A DNA stretch of 64,000 bases from DASRHT01 sp035650355 (GTDB taxonomy: Bacteria > Chloroflexota > Ktedonobacteria > Ktedonobacterales > Ktedonobacteraceae). Below are positions 18,981 to 27,768 of this stretch, piece by piece. The stretch covers positions 1-64,000 of the forward strand of contig DASRHT010000072.1 in the NCBI GenBank assembly GCA_035650355.1. The letters are read 5' to 3'. Every line of letters begins with the position of its first letter. The stretch's first letter is position 1. The notes below the pieces were generated by a model. That model did no database searches, was not told the DNA's origin, and was given only the letters and a program-made list of their open reading frames with translations. A program made the position numbers and the translations under genes.

Positions 18981-21900
18981 GTGAGTACCCATGACGCTAA
19001 AAGCTCTGTGGAGCAGCTCGCAAAACTTTCCCGCGAGCAGCGCGCCCAACTTTTTCAGCGGCTGAAAGAGAAACAGCGCAATGAACGTATTCTAGATGCG
19101 GCCATACGCCCTCAAGACCGTCACGCGCAGTCATTTCCGCTCTCATTTGCTCAGTTACGGCTCTGGTTTCTGGATCAATTTGAGCCGAATAGCGCCGTCT
19201 ATAGCATTCCTCAGGCTCTGCGCCTGTCTGGTCCCTTATGTCCAGCAATGTTACAGCAGGCCCTTGACCACATGATAGAGCGCCATGAAACCCTGCGCAC
19301 AACCTTTATTGCCGTTGATGGGGAGCCGCGGCAGATGGTTGCTAAAGCGGGACGGGCGGCTATGCCATTGATCGACCTACAGGGTTTTTGCACGGATCTA
19401 CGTGAAGCCGCAGTGCGGCGGTTGGCTGATGAGGAAGCGCATCGTCCATTTGATCTGGCTATTGGCCCGCTTTTACGCGTTACCCTGCTCAGACTAGAGC
19501 AAGAGGAACATATTTTACTGCTTACCATGCATCATATTATCTCTGATGCATGGTCTAGCGGTATTTTTATGCAAGAATTCTTTACCTTATACGAGGCGCG
19601 TCTGCAAGGTCAATCAGCGCACCTGCCGGCATTGCCCATTCAATATATAGATTTTGCCCTCTGGCAACAGCAACAGTTGCAAGGCACGGGATTGGCAAAG
19701 CAGCTTGCCTATTGGAAGACAAAGCTTGCTGACGTTCCCATGCTACAATTGCCCATCGACCATCCGCGTCCCTCTATCCAGACATTTCAAGGGGCAGCGC
19801 AGTCATTGATGTTGAACGAAAGCCTGACCAATGCGCTGCATGTCATCAGTCGCCAGGAAGGCGCTACCCTCTTTATGACGATGCTAGCTGCATTTAACGT
19901 ATTATTATATCGCTACAGCGGACAAGAAGATATAGCCATCGGCTCACTGATAGCTAATCGTAATCGCGCCGAGATTGAGGGGCTGATTGGCTTTTTTGTC
20001 AACACGCTGGTGTTGCGTACCGATCTGTCGAATGTATCCAGTTTCCGTGAATTGCTGCGGTGCGAGCGCGAAGTTTGCCTTGAAGCCTACGCGCATCAGG
20101 ATCTGCCCTTTGAACAACTGGTGGATGCCTTGCAGCCAGAGCGCAATTTGAGCTATAGCCCCCTCTTTCAGGTCATGTTCACATTGCAGAACATGCCGCA
20201 CCTCTCTTCATCCTCTGCTGAACAATCTTCTTTAGCAGTCCATTATCTGGATACCGGTACCGCCACCTCAAAGTTTGATCTATCGCTCTTTCTTTCCGAG
20301 GAGCCACATGGTCTCAATATAGAAGCAGAATACAATACCGATCTCTTCGCATCGGAGACGATCCAGCGCATGCTTATCTGTTTTCGCAATTTACTGCAAG
20401 GGATCGTCACCACTCCAGATTGCCAGATTGCTGCCCTGCCCCTGCTTTCAGAAAACGAGCGCCAGCAACTGCTGATCGAGTGGAATGCAACTCAATGCGA
20501 TTATCCTCAACACAGGTGCCTCCATGAATTGATCGAAGCGCAGGTGCAGCGTACGCCAGATGCAATTGCGCTGATCTTTGAAGAGCAGCAACTGACCTAT
20601 GGCGAGCTTAATGCCCGCTCTGTCCAACTGGCTCAATATCTGTGGAACCACTACGCCATTGGACCTGAAACGCTCGTCGGACTCGCGCTTGACCGCTCTC
20701 CGTCCATGTTGATCGGTCTTTTAGGCATCCTTAAAACTGGTGCAGCCTATGTACCTCTGGACCCCGACTATCCTCAGCAGCGCCTGGCTTTCATCTTGCA
20801 GCGGACTCAGGCTCCCGTCTTACTGACCCTGTCCACTCTTCAGCAGCGCATGCCCCCACATCAGGGAGCGACGCTTTGCCTTGATCGCGATTGGCCCGTG
20901 ATTGCTGGCGATCTCCCCACGGCTGAACCGAATCGCGCCGTCGCGGGGAATCTCGCCTATACAATCTACACATCAGGGTCTACGGGCATCCCCAAAGGCG
21001 TACAGATTTCGCATCAGGCGCTGGTCAATTTTCTCTGCTCGATGCGCGACCAGCCCGGATTGAGCCAGCATGATACGTTGCTGGCCGTTACGAGCATCTC
21101 TTTTGACATCGCTGGTCTGGAGCTATGGCTTCCTCTCATGATGGGCGCCCGGTTGGTGCTGGCGAGTCGAGAGGTGAGCCGCGATGGGGAGCAACTGCGA
21201 CAACAACTGGCAGAACAGGCCGCAACTAGTATGCAGGCGACGCCAACAACGTGGCGGCTCTTGCTGGAGGCCGGGTGGCATAGCGAGCCAGGGATGCGTC
21301 TATTGTGCGGGGGAGAGGCTTTGCCGGTCGAACTGGCCCAGGCATTGAGCCAGCAGCCCGCGCAACTTTGGAATATGTACGGCCCGACGGAAACCACCAT
21401 CTGGTCCACCCTGCACCGGATAGAAACCGTGCCGGGCTATGTCTCGATTGGTCGGCCCATTGCCAATACCCAGGTCTATCTGCTGGATGCTCAACTGGAA
21501 CCGGTGCCGATTGGCGCAATCGGGAATCTCTACATCGGCGGCGCTGGCCTGAGCAGGGGCTATTTCCAGCAACCAGAGGCGACCGCCGAGCGGTTTCTAC
21601 CCGATCCATTCGTCGGAATCTCCCATGATGAAGCGGGCTCCCACAATCAATCGGGGAGCTACGGCCCGGGCGCGCGGATCTACAAAACCGGCGATCTGGC
21701 GCGCTACCGTGCGAATGGCAAGCTGGAGTTCCTAGGGCGCAATGACCACCAGGTCAAAATTCATGGCTTTCGTATCGAGCTGCAAGAGATCGAGGCGACC
21801 TTAGAGCAGCATTCCTCCGTGCGCGAAAGCGTGGTCGTTGCGCGGGAAGATACTATCGGTGAAGGTAATAGCAAACGTCTGGTCGCTTATATCGTGCCGC

Positions 21901-24900
21901 AAATTCAGCATCAGGAGGCGACAGCTCAACCAGCCTGGCAAGACGAGCAGATCCAGCAATGGCAATCCGTCTGGGACACGGCCTATAGCGCAGACGAAAC
22001 CGCGCACGACCCGGCGTTTGACCTCAGCGGCTGGCGGAGCAGTTATACCTACGAACCAATACCGCCTGCGGAGATGCGCGAGTGGGTGGCTCAGACTGTA
22101 GAGCGTATTCTTGCAAACAAGCCTCAGCGCATTCTGGAGATTGGCTGCGGCACCGGATTGCTTCTGTTCCAGCTTGCCCCCCACTGTCGCCAGTATTGTG
22201 GCACGGACTTCTCGCCCTCAGTGCTGGAGCAGGTTCGGCAGGAGGTGGCAAGGCAGGGGCTATCGCATGTCACGCTGCTTGAGCGCAATGCCAATGAGCT
22301 TAGCGACATTGAGACCGGAATCTACGACACAATTATTCTCAATTCAGTGGTCCAATACTTTCCCAGTGCCGATTACCTGGCACAGGTGTTGGAGCACCTC
22401 ATACAACTGGCTGCCCCAGGAGGCCATATCTTTTTAGGCGATATCCGTAACCACTCTCTGCTAGAAATGTTCCATACTAGCGTGCAGCTTCATCAGGCAC
22501 CAGATTTTTTATCTTTAAAAGAGCTACAACAACTCGTCCGGTCGCATATGCTTCAGGAGAAGGAGCTGACAGTCGATCCGGCATTCTTCATAGCCGTAAG
22601 GCAGCGTTTCCCCAGGGTGAGCAGGATAGAGGTGCAGCTAAAACGTGGGCGTCACTATAATGAGCTTACCTGCTTCCGTTACGATGTTGTGCTCCACATG
22701 GATATGGAGGCGCTTCCTGCCCTCCAACCGGTCACAGTGGATTGGCAGCGTACTGCGTTAACGCTCAGTTTGCTTCGTAGCATGCTAGTAGAGACCGCAC
22801 CTGACTTTTTACTCATCACGGGCATTCCTAACGCACGCTTGACCGCCGGGATCAAAGCTTGCGAACTGCTAAAAGGCGAGAACGATCTGGAGAATGTGAA
22901 GGCTTTACGGGAGGCAACTAGCAACCTTCCTCAGGGGGAGCAAGGTATCGACCCAGAAGAGTTCTGGGCTTTGGACGAGCTGCTATCTTATACCGTTAGC
23001 GTCACCTGGTCGGCATCTCAGGGGCAACAGTGTTATGATGTTGCGCTACTAAGCAAAACGGCAGGAAGCTTGCCTGACGCAAACCATCTTCCCCTATTTG
23101 CCACGCAAGCGACCGCAAAACCGCTTCCCTGGCGTGCTTATACCAATAACCCATTGCAGCAGCAATTGCAGCAGAAGCTCGTACCAGAATTGCGGGACTA
23201 CCTGAAAGAGAAGCTGCCGGAATATATGCTGCCTTCAGCCTTTGTCGTGTTACAGGCGTTGCCGCTTACGCCAAACGGCAAAATAGATCGCCGCGCCTTA
23301 CCAGCGCCGGGCCATTCCCGATCTGGCATCAAGAAAGAGTATGTGGCTCCTCGCACGCAGACAGAAGCAGCGTTGGCGACGATCTGGGGAGAGCTGCTTG
23401 GGATTGAGCGCGTTGGCATCCATGATAACTTCTTCGACCTGGGTGGAAACTCGCTTTTGATTATTCGCGTGGTAGCAAAGGCAAACAAAGCGGGACTCTC
23501 CATTACGACCAAACAAGTTTTCAGGCATCAAACCATCGCGGAGCTGGCAGCAGAGGTCGGCACGGTAACGATTCTAGCCGAACAAGGTCCGATATCTGGT
23601 CTAGCTCCGTCTACCCCGGGCCAGCGTTTCGTGCTGGCATCAACCGTCCACAATCCTCAGTATTTTAACCTGGCATATTTCATAGAATTTCAGCAGCCAC
23701 TCGATCCCTCTCGCCTGCAACGTGTTGTACAGGAGTTGACCATATATCACGACGCGCTGCGCATTCGTCGCGCACCTCAAGGTAGCTCTTTGCCTTTATT
23801 TATTGCGGCTCCATCCTCAGACCCTCCATTTTTGCAAATAGACCTCTCTTCTCTGAGGGATCAGCAGCAGATACAGGCGCAAGCAGTTTCTCATATCCTT
23901 GAGGCTGCGCAAATGAGCCTTGATCTACATGCAAGCTCACTTTTTAAGGTCGTGCTCCTGGAGGATGGCCCCACTGAGCCGGGCACCTTGCTATTACTGG
24001 CCCATGTCCTGGTGGCCGATGTCGAATCGTGGCAAATCTTGATTGGGGATCTGCTATCATGGTATCAGCAACTTACCGAAAAAGGCTCAATCACCTTCCC
24101 ACCCAGGGCCACCTCGTTTAAGCAATGGGCAGAACGTTTACATGAGTATGCTCAATCATCGGCTCTGCAAGAGTTCCCTTACTGGTTCACAGCAGTCAAT
24201 CAGCAAGTCATGCCTCTTCCCCGGGATTATCCCGAAGGCACAAACATCATCAAGTCGTCCAGAACAGTAGAGATGGAGTTGAGTGCCGCGGAAACAGGCT
24301 TATTACTCCATGACGTCCTCAAACAGCAGAATGCGCAAATGGACGCCGTCCTAATAACCGCCATCGCTTGGGCCTTCAGACAGTGGGTAGCGTTGAGTTC
24401 GTTGCGCATCCGGCTGTTCACGCATGGTCGGGAGCCGCTATTTGAAGATATGGATGTATCACGCACCGTAGGCGCTCTGGCAACCGATTTTCCAGTCTAT
24501 ATTGATATCACCACGGCACGAGACGAAACGGAAGCCTTACAGATAGTGAAGGTATGTCTGCAAAAGATCCCCAATCATGGCATTGGATACGGGATACTGC
24601 GAGAGCTGGGCAGAAGCCCCGAGGCCGAGACGTTGCGCGCAACGCCGGAGCCGGAGGTCGTGGTGAACTATATCGGTGAGGGCTTTAGCGAAGCCCCCAG
24701 GTCGGAGGTCGCGGTACATGGACCTGTTACCGGTCATTACCTTGACACGCAGTCGGATCGGACCTATACCTTTCAGGTCACGGGGAGAGTTCTGGATGGC
24801 AGATTCCATACCCAATGGGACTACAGCGAACAGCTCCACCGCCGCTCAACGGTCGAATCCATTGCAGGCAACGCCTTGCACGCGGTTCAATCGCTGATTA

Positions 24901-24932
24901 TGCAGTCGCAGGCCCAACATGGCACTAAGTGA
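18981..24932 (+). CDS. NRPS module C-A-MT-PCP-E predicted to add N-methyl-glycine
   Basis: A 1983-residue protein starting at GTG (AAGGAAGGA 8-12 bases upstream). Domains: charged N-terminal docking helix 1-45, C 50-480 (HHIISDA), A 500-930 with YTSGSTG near 664, an N-methyltransferase inserted between A8 and A10 (ILEIGCGTG near 1050, GTDFSP, lasting to about 1390), A10 NGKIDRR near 1427, PCP (GGNSL) near 1489, and an E-type domain 1530-1975. The A-domain code reads D-I-L-Q-L-G-M-I-W, one change from glycine, so the product unit should be sarcosine. The E domain is degenerate: HHxxxDG reads HVLVADV and EGHGRE reads THGRE, so both catalytic residues are gone. This makes sense because glycine has no alpha stereocentre. 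No terminal thioesterase domain is present; release must occur elsewhere. Confidence 0.93.
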   Translation: MSTHDAKSSVEQLAKLSREQRAQLFQRLKEKQRNERILDAAIRPQDRHAQSFPLSFAQLRLWFLDQFEPNSAVYSIPQALRLSGPLCPAMLQQALDHMIERHETLRTTFIAVDGEPRQMVAKAGRAAMPLIDLQGFCTDLREAAVRRLADEEAHRPFDLAIGPLLRVTLLRLEQEEHILLLTMHHIISDAWSSGIFMQEFFTLYEARLQGQSAHLPALPIQYIDFALWQQQQLQGTGLAKQLAYWKTKLADVPMLQLPIDHPRPSIQTFQGAAQSLMLNESLTNALHVISRQEGATLFMTMLAAFNVLLYRYSGQEDIAIGSLIANRNRAEIEGLIGFFVNTLVLRTDLSNVSSFRELLRCEREVCLEAYAHQDLPFEQLVDALQPERNLSYSPLFQVMFTLQNMPHLSSSSAEQSSLAVHYLDTGTATSKFDLSLFLSEEPHGLNIEAEYNTDLFASETIQRMLICFRNLLQGIVTTPDCQIAALPLLSENERQQLLIEWNATQCDYPQHRCLHELIEAQVQRTPDAIALIFEEQQLTYGELNARSVQLAQYLWNHYAIGPETLVGLALDRSPSMLIGLLGILKTGAAYVPLDPDYPQQRLAFILQRTQAPVLLTLSTLQQRMPPHQGATLCLDRDWPVIAGDLPTAEPNRAVAGNLAYTIYTSGSTGIPKGVQISHQALVNFLCSMRDQPGLSQHDTLLAVTSISFDIAGLELWLPLMMGARLVLASREVSRDGEQLRQQLAEQAATSMQATPTTWRLLLEAGWHSEPGMRLLCGGEALPVELAQALSQQPAQLWNMYGPTETTIWSTLHRIETVPGYVSIGRPIANTQVYLLDAQLEPVPIGAIGNLYIGGAGLSRGYFQQPEATAERFLPDPFVGISHDEAGSHNQSGSYGPGARIYKTGDLARYRANGKLEFLGRNDHQVKIHGFRIELQEIEATLEQHSSVRESVVVAREDTIGEGNSKRLVAYIVPQIQHQEATAQPAWQDEQIQQWQSVWDTAYSADETAHDPAFDLSGWRSSYTYEPIPPAEMREWVAQTVERILANKPQRILEIGCGTGLLLFQLAPHCRQYCGTDFSPSVLEQVRQEVARQGLSHVTLLERNANELSDIETGIYDTIILNSVVQYFPSADYLAQVLEHLIQLAAPGGHIFLGDIRNHSLLEMFHTSVQLHQAPDFLSLKELQQLVRSHMLQEKELTVDPAFFIAVRQRFPRVSRIEVQLKRGRHYNELTCFRYDVVLHMDMEALPALQPVTVDWQRTALTLSLLRSMLVETAPDFLLITGIPNARLTAGIKACELLKGENDLENVKALREATSNLPQGEQGIDPEEFWALDELLSYTVSVTWSASQGQQCYDVALLSKTAGSLPDANHLPLFATQATAKPLPWRAYTNNPLQQQLQQKLVPELRDYLKEKLPEYMLPSAFVVLQALPLTPNGKIDRRALPAPGHSRSGIKKEYVAPRTQTEAALATIWGELLGIERVGIHDNFFDLGGNSLLIIRVVAKANKAGLSITTKQVFRHQTIAELAAEVGTVTILAEQGPISGLAPSTPGQRFVLASTVHNPQYFNLAYFIEFQQPLDPSRLQRVVQELTIYHDALRIRRAPQGSSLPLFIAAPSSDPPFLQIDLSSLRDQQQIQAQAVSHILEAAQMSLDLHASSLFKVVLLEDGPTEPGTLLLLAHVLVADVESWQILIGDLLSWYQQLTEKGSITFPPRATSFKQWAERLHEYAQSSALQEFPYWFTAVNQQVMPLPRDYPEGTNIIKSSRTVEMELSAAETGLLLHDVLKQQNAQMDAVLITAIAWAFRQWVALSSLRIRLFTHGREPLFEDMDVSRTVGALATDFPVYIDITTARDETEALQIVKVCLQKIPNHGIGYGILRELGRSPEAETLRATPEPEVVVNYIGEGFSEAPRSEVAVHGPVTGHYLDTQSDRTYTFQVTGRVLDGRFHTQWDYSEQLHRRSTVESIAGNALHAVQSLIMQSQAQHGTK

Positions 24933-24935
24933 ACG

Positions 24936-24985
24936 ATGGGCGCGAGAAGCAACAGGAATTATCCCCCAACAGGCTTCGCGCCCAT
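24936..24985. terminator. Hairpin between convergent NRPS and exporter genes
   Basis: ATGGGCGCG-AG-AAGC (24936-24950) pairs with GCTT-CGCGCCCAT (24973-24985) with a two-base bulge and a 22-base loop. It lies four bases past the NRPS stop and 22 bases beyond the stop of the convergent exporter gene. An AT-rich run (ATTAT) follows on the plus strand. It is likely a shared terminator, though not a classical one with a long T tract. Confidence 0.5.
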
Positions 24986-25006
24986 ATTATCACCAGACTG
25001 GCCCCG

Positions 25007-26647
25007 CTATACATGCAACATGCTCTCTTCGAACCCGGGTGTTTCCGGCACCTCCGGCAATGCGCCACCCTCAGTCCACTCGGATGCCGGGATGGTTTGT
25101 GGCTTGCCGAAGCGCACGAAGAACGCGGCAATAAGCGCGACGCCGTTGAGCGCCAGGCTCAGCCAGAAAGCATCCTGCATGGCCAGAATAGTTGCCCGCT
25201 CTTGAAGAATCCCGCTGATGAGTTGGAGAGCGGTGCTATAGGCTGCGCTGGCGGTAGCGCCGGTCTGCATAAAAAGCGCCTGTAACTGCGGGAGCAGTTG
25301 CCCAAGTGGCGAAGAGGGCGTCACCATCTCAGCCAGGTGGGCATAGTGGATCGCGACCTGTGATTGCACCAGCGTCGCCATGACAGCGACGGCGAACGAA
25401 CTCATCACGAAGCGCACGGTGGTGCTGACCGAAGATGCCTGCGCCAAGTTGCGCGGGCCAAATTCGGAGAGTGCCGAGACCGATAGCGGCTGGAAGCAGA
25501 AGCCAAGCGCCAGACTGCGCACGATCAACCAGATCTGAATCGTTCCATATGGTGTATCGGGACCAAGTTGGGTAAAGAGCCAGAGCGCGATGCTCAAAAT
25601 AATCAGACCCGGAATGATCACTGCTCGCACGCCCAGTTTGTCCACCAGGCGACCCGCCAGCACCGAGGAGATCATCGAGGCGAAAGCCTGGGGCAAGAGC
25701 AGCAGGCCCGCCTGATAAGCGGAGAGGCCACGCAGATTTTGCAGGTAGATTGGCAGAATGAATAGCCCTCCATAGAGGGCGAACGTCACCAGGATACTAG
25801 CGACGGTACTGGTAGAGAACGGGCCGCTGGCAAAGACGCGCAGATCCAGTAGTGGCTGCTCTCCTCGGTTGGCGATGCGTACTTCGACGAAGACAAAAGC
25901 CAGCAGCATCAGCATGCCGACCGCGAGACACCCGACGACCGTCACTGATCCCCATCCAGCGGTACTGGCCTCCGACAGCCCATAGAGCAGGCTTGTCAGG
26001 CCAATGGCGGAGCAGAGGAAGCCGGGAATATCAAAGTTGGTATTCGTGGGAGGACGTCTTTCACGCAAGAAGAGAAAGCCCAGAAGGATGCCCATAATGC
26101 CGACGGGGACATTGATGAAGAAGATCAACTGCCAGCCCAGAAAAGTGACAATGTAACCGCCCAGGGTTGGGCCAAGCGCCGGCGCCAGCAGGATAGGAAT
26201 TCCTAGCGCTCCCATTGCCGTGCCACGTTCCTCGACCGGAAATTCACTGTAGAGCAGCGTGATGGCCAGCGGCGACATGAATGCGCCCATCGCCCCCTGC
26301 ACGACGCGGAAGAAGATCAGCATGGGGAGGGTAAAGGAAAGACCGCACAAAATAGAGCCTGCCGTGAAACCCATCAGGGCTATCAGATAGAGCCGCTTCT
26401 GGCCGAGCCGCTGGGACAGGAAGGCGGTGAGCGGAGTCGCGACCCCCTGCACCAGAGTATACGCTGTCAGCACCCACTGGACGCTGGTCAGGTCGGCTCC
26501 AAAGACAGTCTGCAAGCGGGGAATGGCGATATTGACGATGGTGGTATCAAGGATGGTCATGAAGAAGCCAAAGATGACCACCGAGGCCACAATCCACTTA
26601 TAGGACAGACCTCCACTGCGCTGGGGCGCGTCCACGGACATGCGCAT
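25007..26647 (-). CDS. DHA2-family (EmrB/QacA type) 14-helix drug exporter
   Basis: A 546-residue major facilitator with 14 predicted membrane segments. The hallmark motifs are present: LDTTIVNIAIPRL in helix 1 (the D-T-T-I-V-N pattern of proton-drug antiporters), LTAYTL in helix 2, and GPTLGGYI in helix 5 (antiporter motif C). The start at 26647 has AAAGGAG six bases upstream; a second ATG lies six bases further in. It is convergent with the NRPS gene and divergent from an HxlR regulator. It may be a resistance pump under that regulator rather than part of the peptide pathway; a role in peptide export is possible but unproven. Confidence 0.9.
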   Translation of the reverse strand: MRMSVDAPQRSGGLSYKWIVASVVIFGFFMTILDTTIVNIAIPRLQTVFGADLTSVQWVLTAYTLVQGVATPLTAFLSQRLGQKRLYLIALMGFTAGSILCGLSFTLPMLIFFRVVQGAMGAFMSPLAITLLYSEFPVEERGTAMGALGIPILLAPALGPTLGGYIVTFLGWQLIFFINVPVGIMGILLGFLFLRERRPPTNTNFDIPGFLCSAIGLTSLLYGLSEASTAGWGSVTVVGCLAVGMLMLLAFVFVEVRIANRGEQPLLDLRVFASGPFSTSTVASILVTFALYGGLFILPIYLQNLRGLSAYQAGLLLLPQAFASMISSVLAGRLVDKLGVRAVIIPGLIILSIALWLFTQLGPDTPYGTIQIWLIVRSLALGFCFQPLSVSALSEFGPRNLAQASSVSTTVRFVMSSFAVAVMATLVQSQVAIHYAHLAEMVTPSSPLGQLLPQLQALFMQTGATASAAYSTALQLISGILQERATILAMQDAFWLSLALNGVALIAAFFVRFGKPQTIPASEWTEGGALPEVPETPGFEESMLHV

Positions 26648-26776
26648 GAAACACTCCTTTGAAACGTGGTGGAATCGGCGTTCTCTGCGGAGGCCGACGA
26701 AGCTTCAGTGACAGGGTTTGTCACGCCATCTACATTTGCATACAGAGAGATAAGAAACGGGCAGGGTGCCCGCTTC

Positions 26777-26816
26777 TTATCTTCAACTGGAACTTTCCTT
26801 ACGAAAGTTAAGATAA
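26777..26816. promoter_or_regulatory. Palindromic operator between exporter and HxlR gene
   Basis: Two overlapping dyads lie in the divergent gap. The inner is AACTTTC-5 nt-GAAAGTT (26791-26809), perfect over seven bases each side. The outer is TTATCTT (26777-26783) against AAGATAA (26810-26816), with AACT/AGTT extending it. HxlR-family proteins bind dyads of this size between themselves and a divergent target, so this is the likely binding site. Confidence 0.5.
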
Positions 26817-26843
26817 CATAGAAAGCTTGAGTTGTCAAGAATG

Positions 26844-26872
26844 TTGCTTTCCATATGGATATATGCTATACT
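26844..26872 (+). promoter_or_regulatory. Promoter of the HxlR gene, predicted leaderless
   Basis: TTGCTT (26844-26849) and TATACT (26867-26872) are 17 bases apart. Transcription seven bases after the -10 would begin at 26879, exactly at an in-frame ATG, and no ribosome-binding sequence precedes either possible ATG. Confidence 0.6.
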
Positions 26873-26878
26873 GACCCT

Positions 26879-27316
26879 ATGAAGACATCTGACCAGGAAC
26901 AGCCAACTGGAATGCCTGAGGCGTGTATGACGGGCCTTTTGGAGCGCGCCATCCACTTAATTGGTGATACCTGGATTCTACTCATCATCATTCACCTCCT
27001 GCGTGGCCCAAAACGTTATAGCGAATTGCAGGCGTCAATAGGGCATATCAGCTCGAAAACGCTCGCCCAACGACTCAGAACGCTGGGGGAGATGGGGTTG
27101 GTACAACGGCAGGCATTTCTGGAGATCCCCCCGCGCGTCGAGTATCATCTCACCGATAAAGGGCAGGAATTTGGCAAGGTAGTCGCCGCCATTGAACAAT
27201 TTGCCCAGAAAAACCTCTCAACTCTCGTCACCCCTGATGACTTCAGCGCAGCGGATGATCCTGAAGAGTCTTCATTAGCAGGATTGAGTGGAACCTCCAT
27301 TAAGGGTCATCATTAG
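26879..27316 (+). CDS. HxlR-family winged-helix transcriptional regulator
   Basis: A 145-residue protein of the HxlR (DUF24) family. It shows LIGDTWILLIIIHLLRGPKRYSEL (helix 1-2), ISSKTLAQRLRTLGEMGLVQR (recognition helix) and RVEYHLTDKG (wing). A cysteine near the N-terminus (PEAC) sits where redox- or electrophile-sensing members keep theirs. Its divergent neighbour is a drug exporter, with a palindrome between them, so it probably controls that pump. The ATG at 26855 was rejected because it lies upstream of the predicted transcription start. Confidence 0.85.
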   Translation: MKTSDQEQPTGMPEACMTGLLERAIHLIGDTWILLIIIHLLRGPKRYSELQASIGHISSKTLAQRLRTLGEMGLVQRQAFLEIPPRVEYHLTDKGQEFGKVVAAIEQFAQKNLSTLVTPDDFSAADDPEESSLAGLSGTSIKGHH

Positions 27317-27399
27317 CAGGGCACTACTCAACTTGAAGCATTGACGCGAGAAACGGAACAATTGCGCATCTTATTAAGATTCCTACTTCGGAGGAAGAG

Positions 27400-27676
27400 A
27401 TGACAGAGGTTACGATCACGACCCCAGCGCACCAGCTTCGTAGCTATTTTGTCCAGCCATAAGGTGAGGGACCAACGCACACTTGAAAAGCTGAACATTG
27501 ATCACGATATCGTTGAATATGCCAGCGCCGGACACTCCTTCCTCAACGACCACCACAGCATCTTATTCACCGTGCTGGGAAAGCTCATAGGTGCAGGCTA
27601 TCACGAACCCTCCGCCCAGGACGCCCGCCGCCGCATCCGCTCGTTTTTCGACCGTCATCTCAAGCAGGGGGCCTGA
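27400..27676 (+). pseudogene. Dienelactone hydrolase family pseudogene
   Basis: A good ribosome site (GGAGGAAGAG) and ATG at 27400 start MTEVTITTPAHQLRSYFVQP, the usual opening of a dienelactone hydrolase. Codon 21 is TAA where the family has Glu in QP-E-GEGP, and the bases after it still encode GEGP. The frame is then joined out of phase to a C-terminal piece encoding RTLEKLNIDHDIVEYASAGH and FFDRHLKQ. About 150 residues carrying the nucleophile are missing. A TTG-started 75-residue frame covers the C-terminal piece but cannot be a working enzyme. Confidence 0.75.
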
Positions 27677-27712
27677 CGGCACAGGACCAGGAAAAAACTA
27701 TTTCGTTCAGAA

Positions 27713-27752
27713 CGCATTGGGTTACGAGAAAGTTTTCTCATAACCCAATGCG
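27713..27752. terminator. Bidirectional terminator-like hairpin
   Basis: A 19-base stem (27713-27731 against 27734-27752) with a single mismatch and a two-base loop lies between the pseudogene and the convergent amidohydrolase gene, which ends 17 bases to its right. On the minus strand the run TTTTTT follows about 15 bases later. Confidence 0.55.
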
Positions 27753-27768
27753 AACGTTTTCATGCTAC

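Noticed and set aside
22000..23200. C-methyltransferase in the glycine module
   Set aside because: Its position between A8 and A10 and the EIGCGTG…GTDFSP motifs fit N-methyltransferases.
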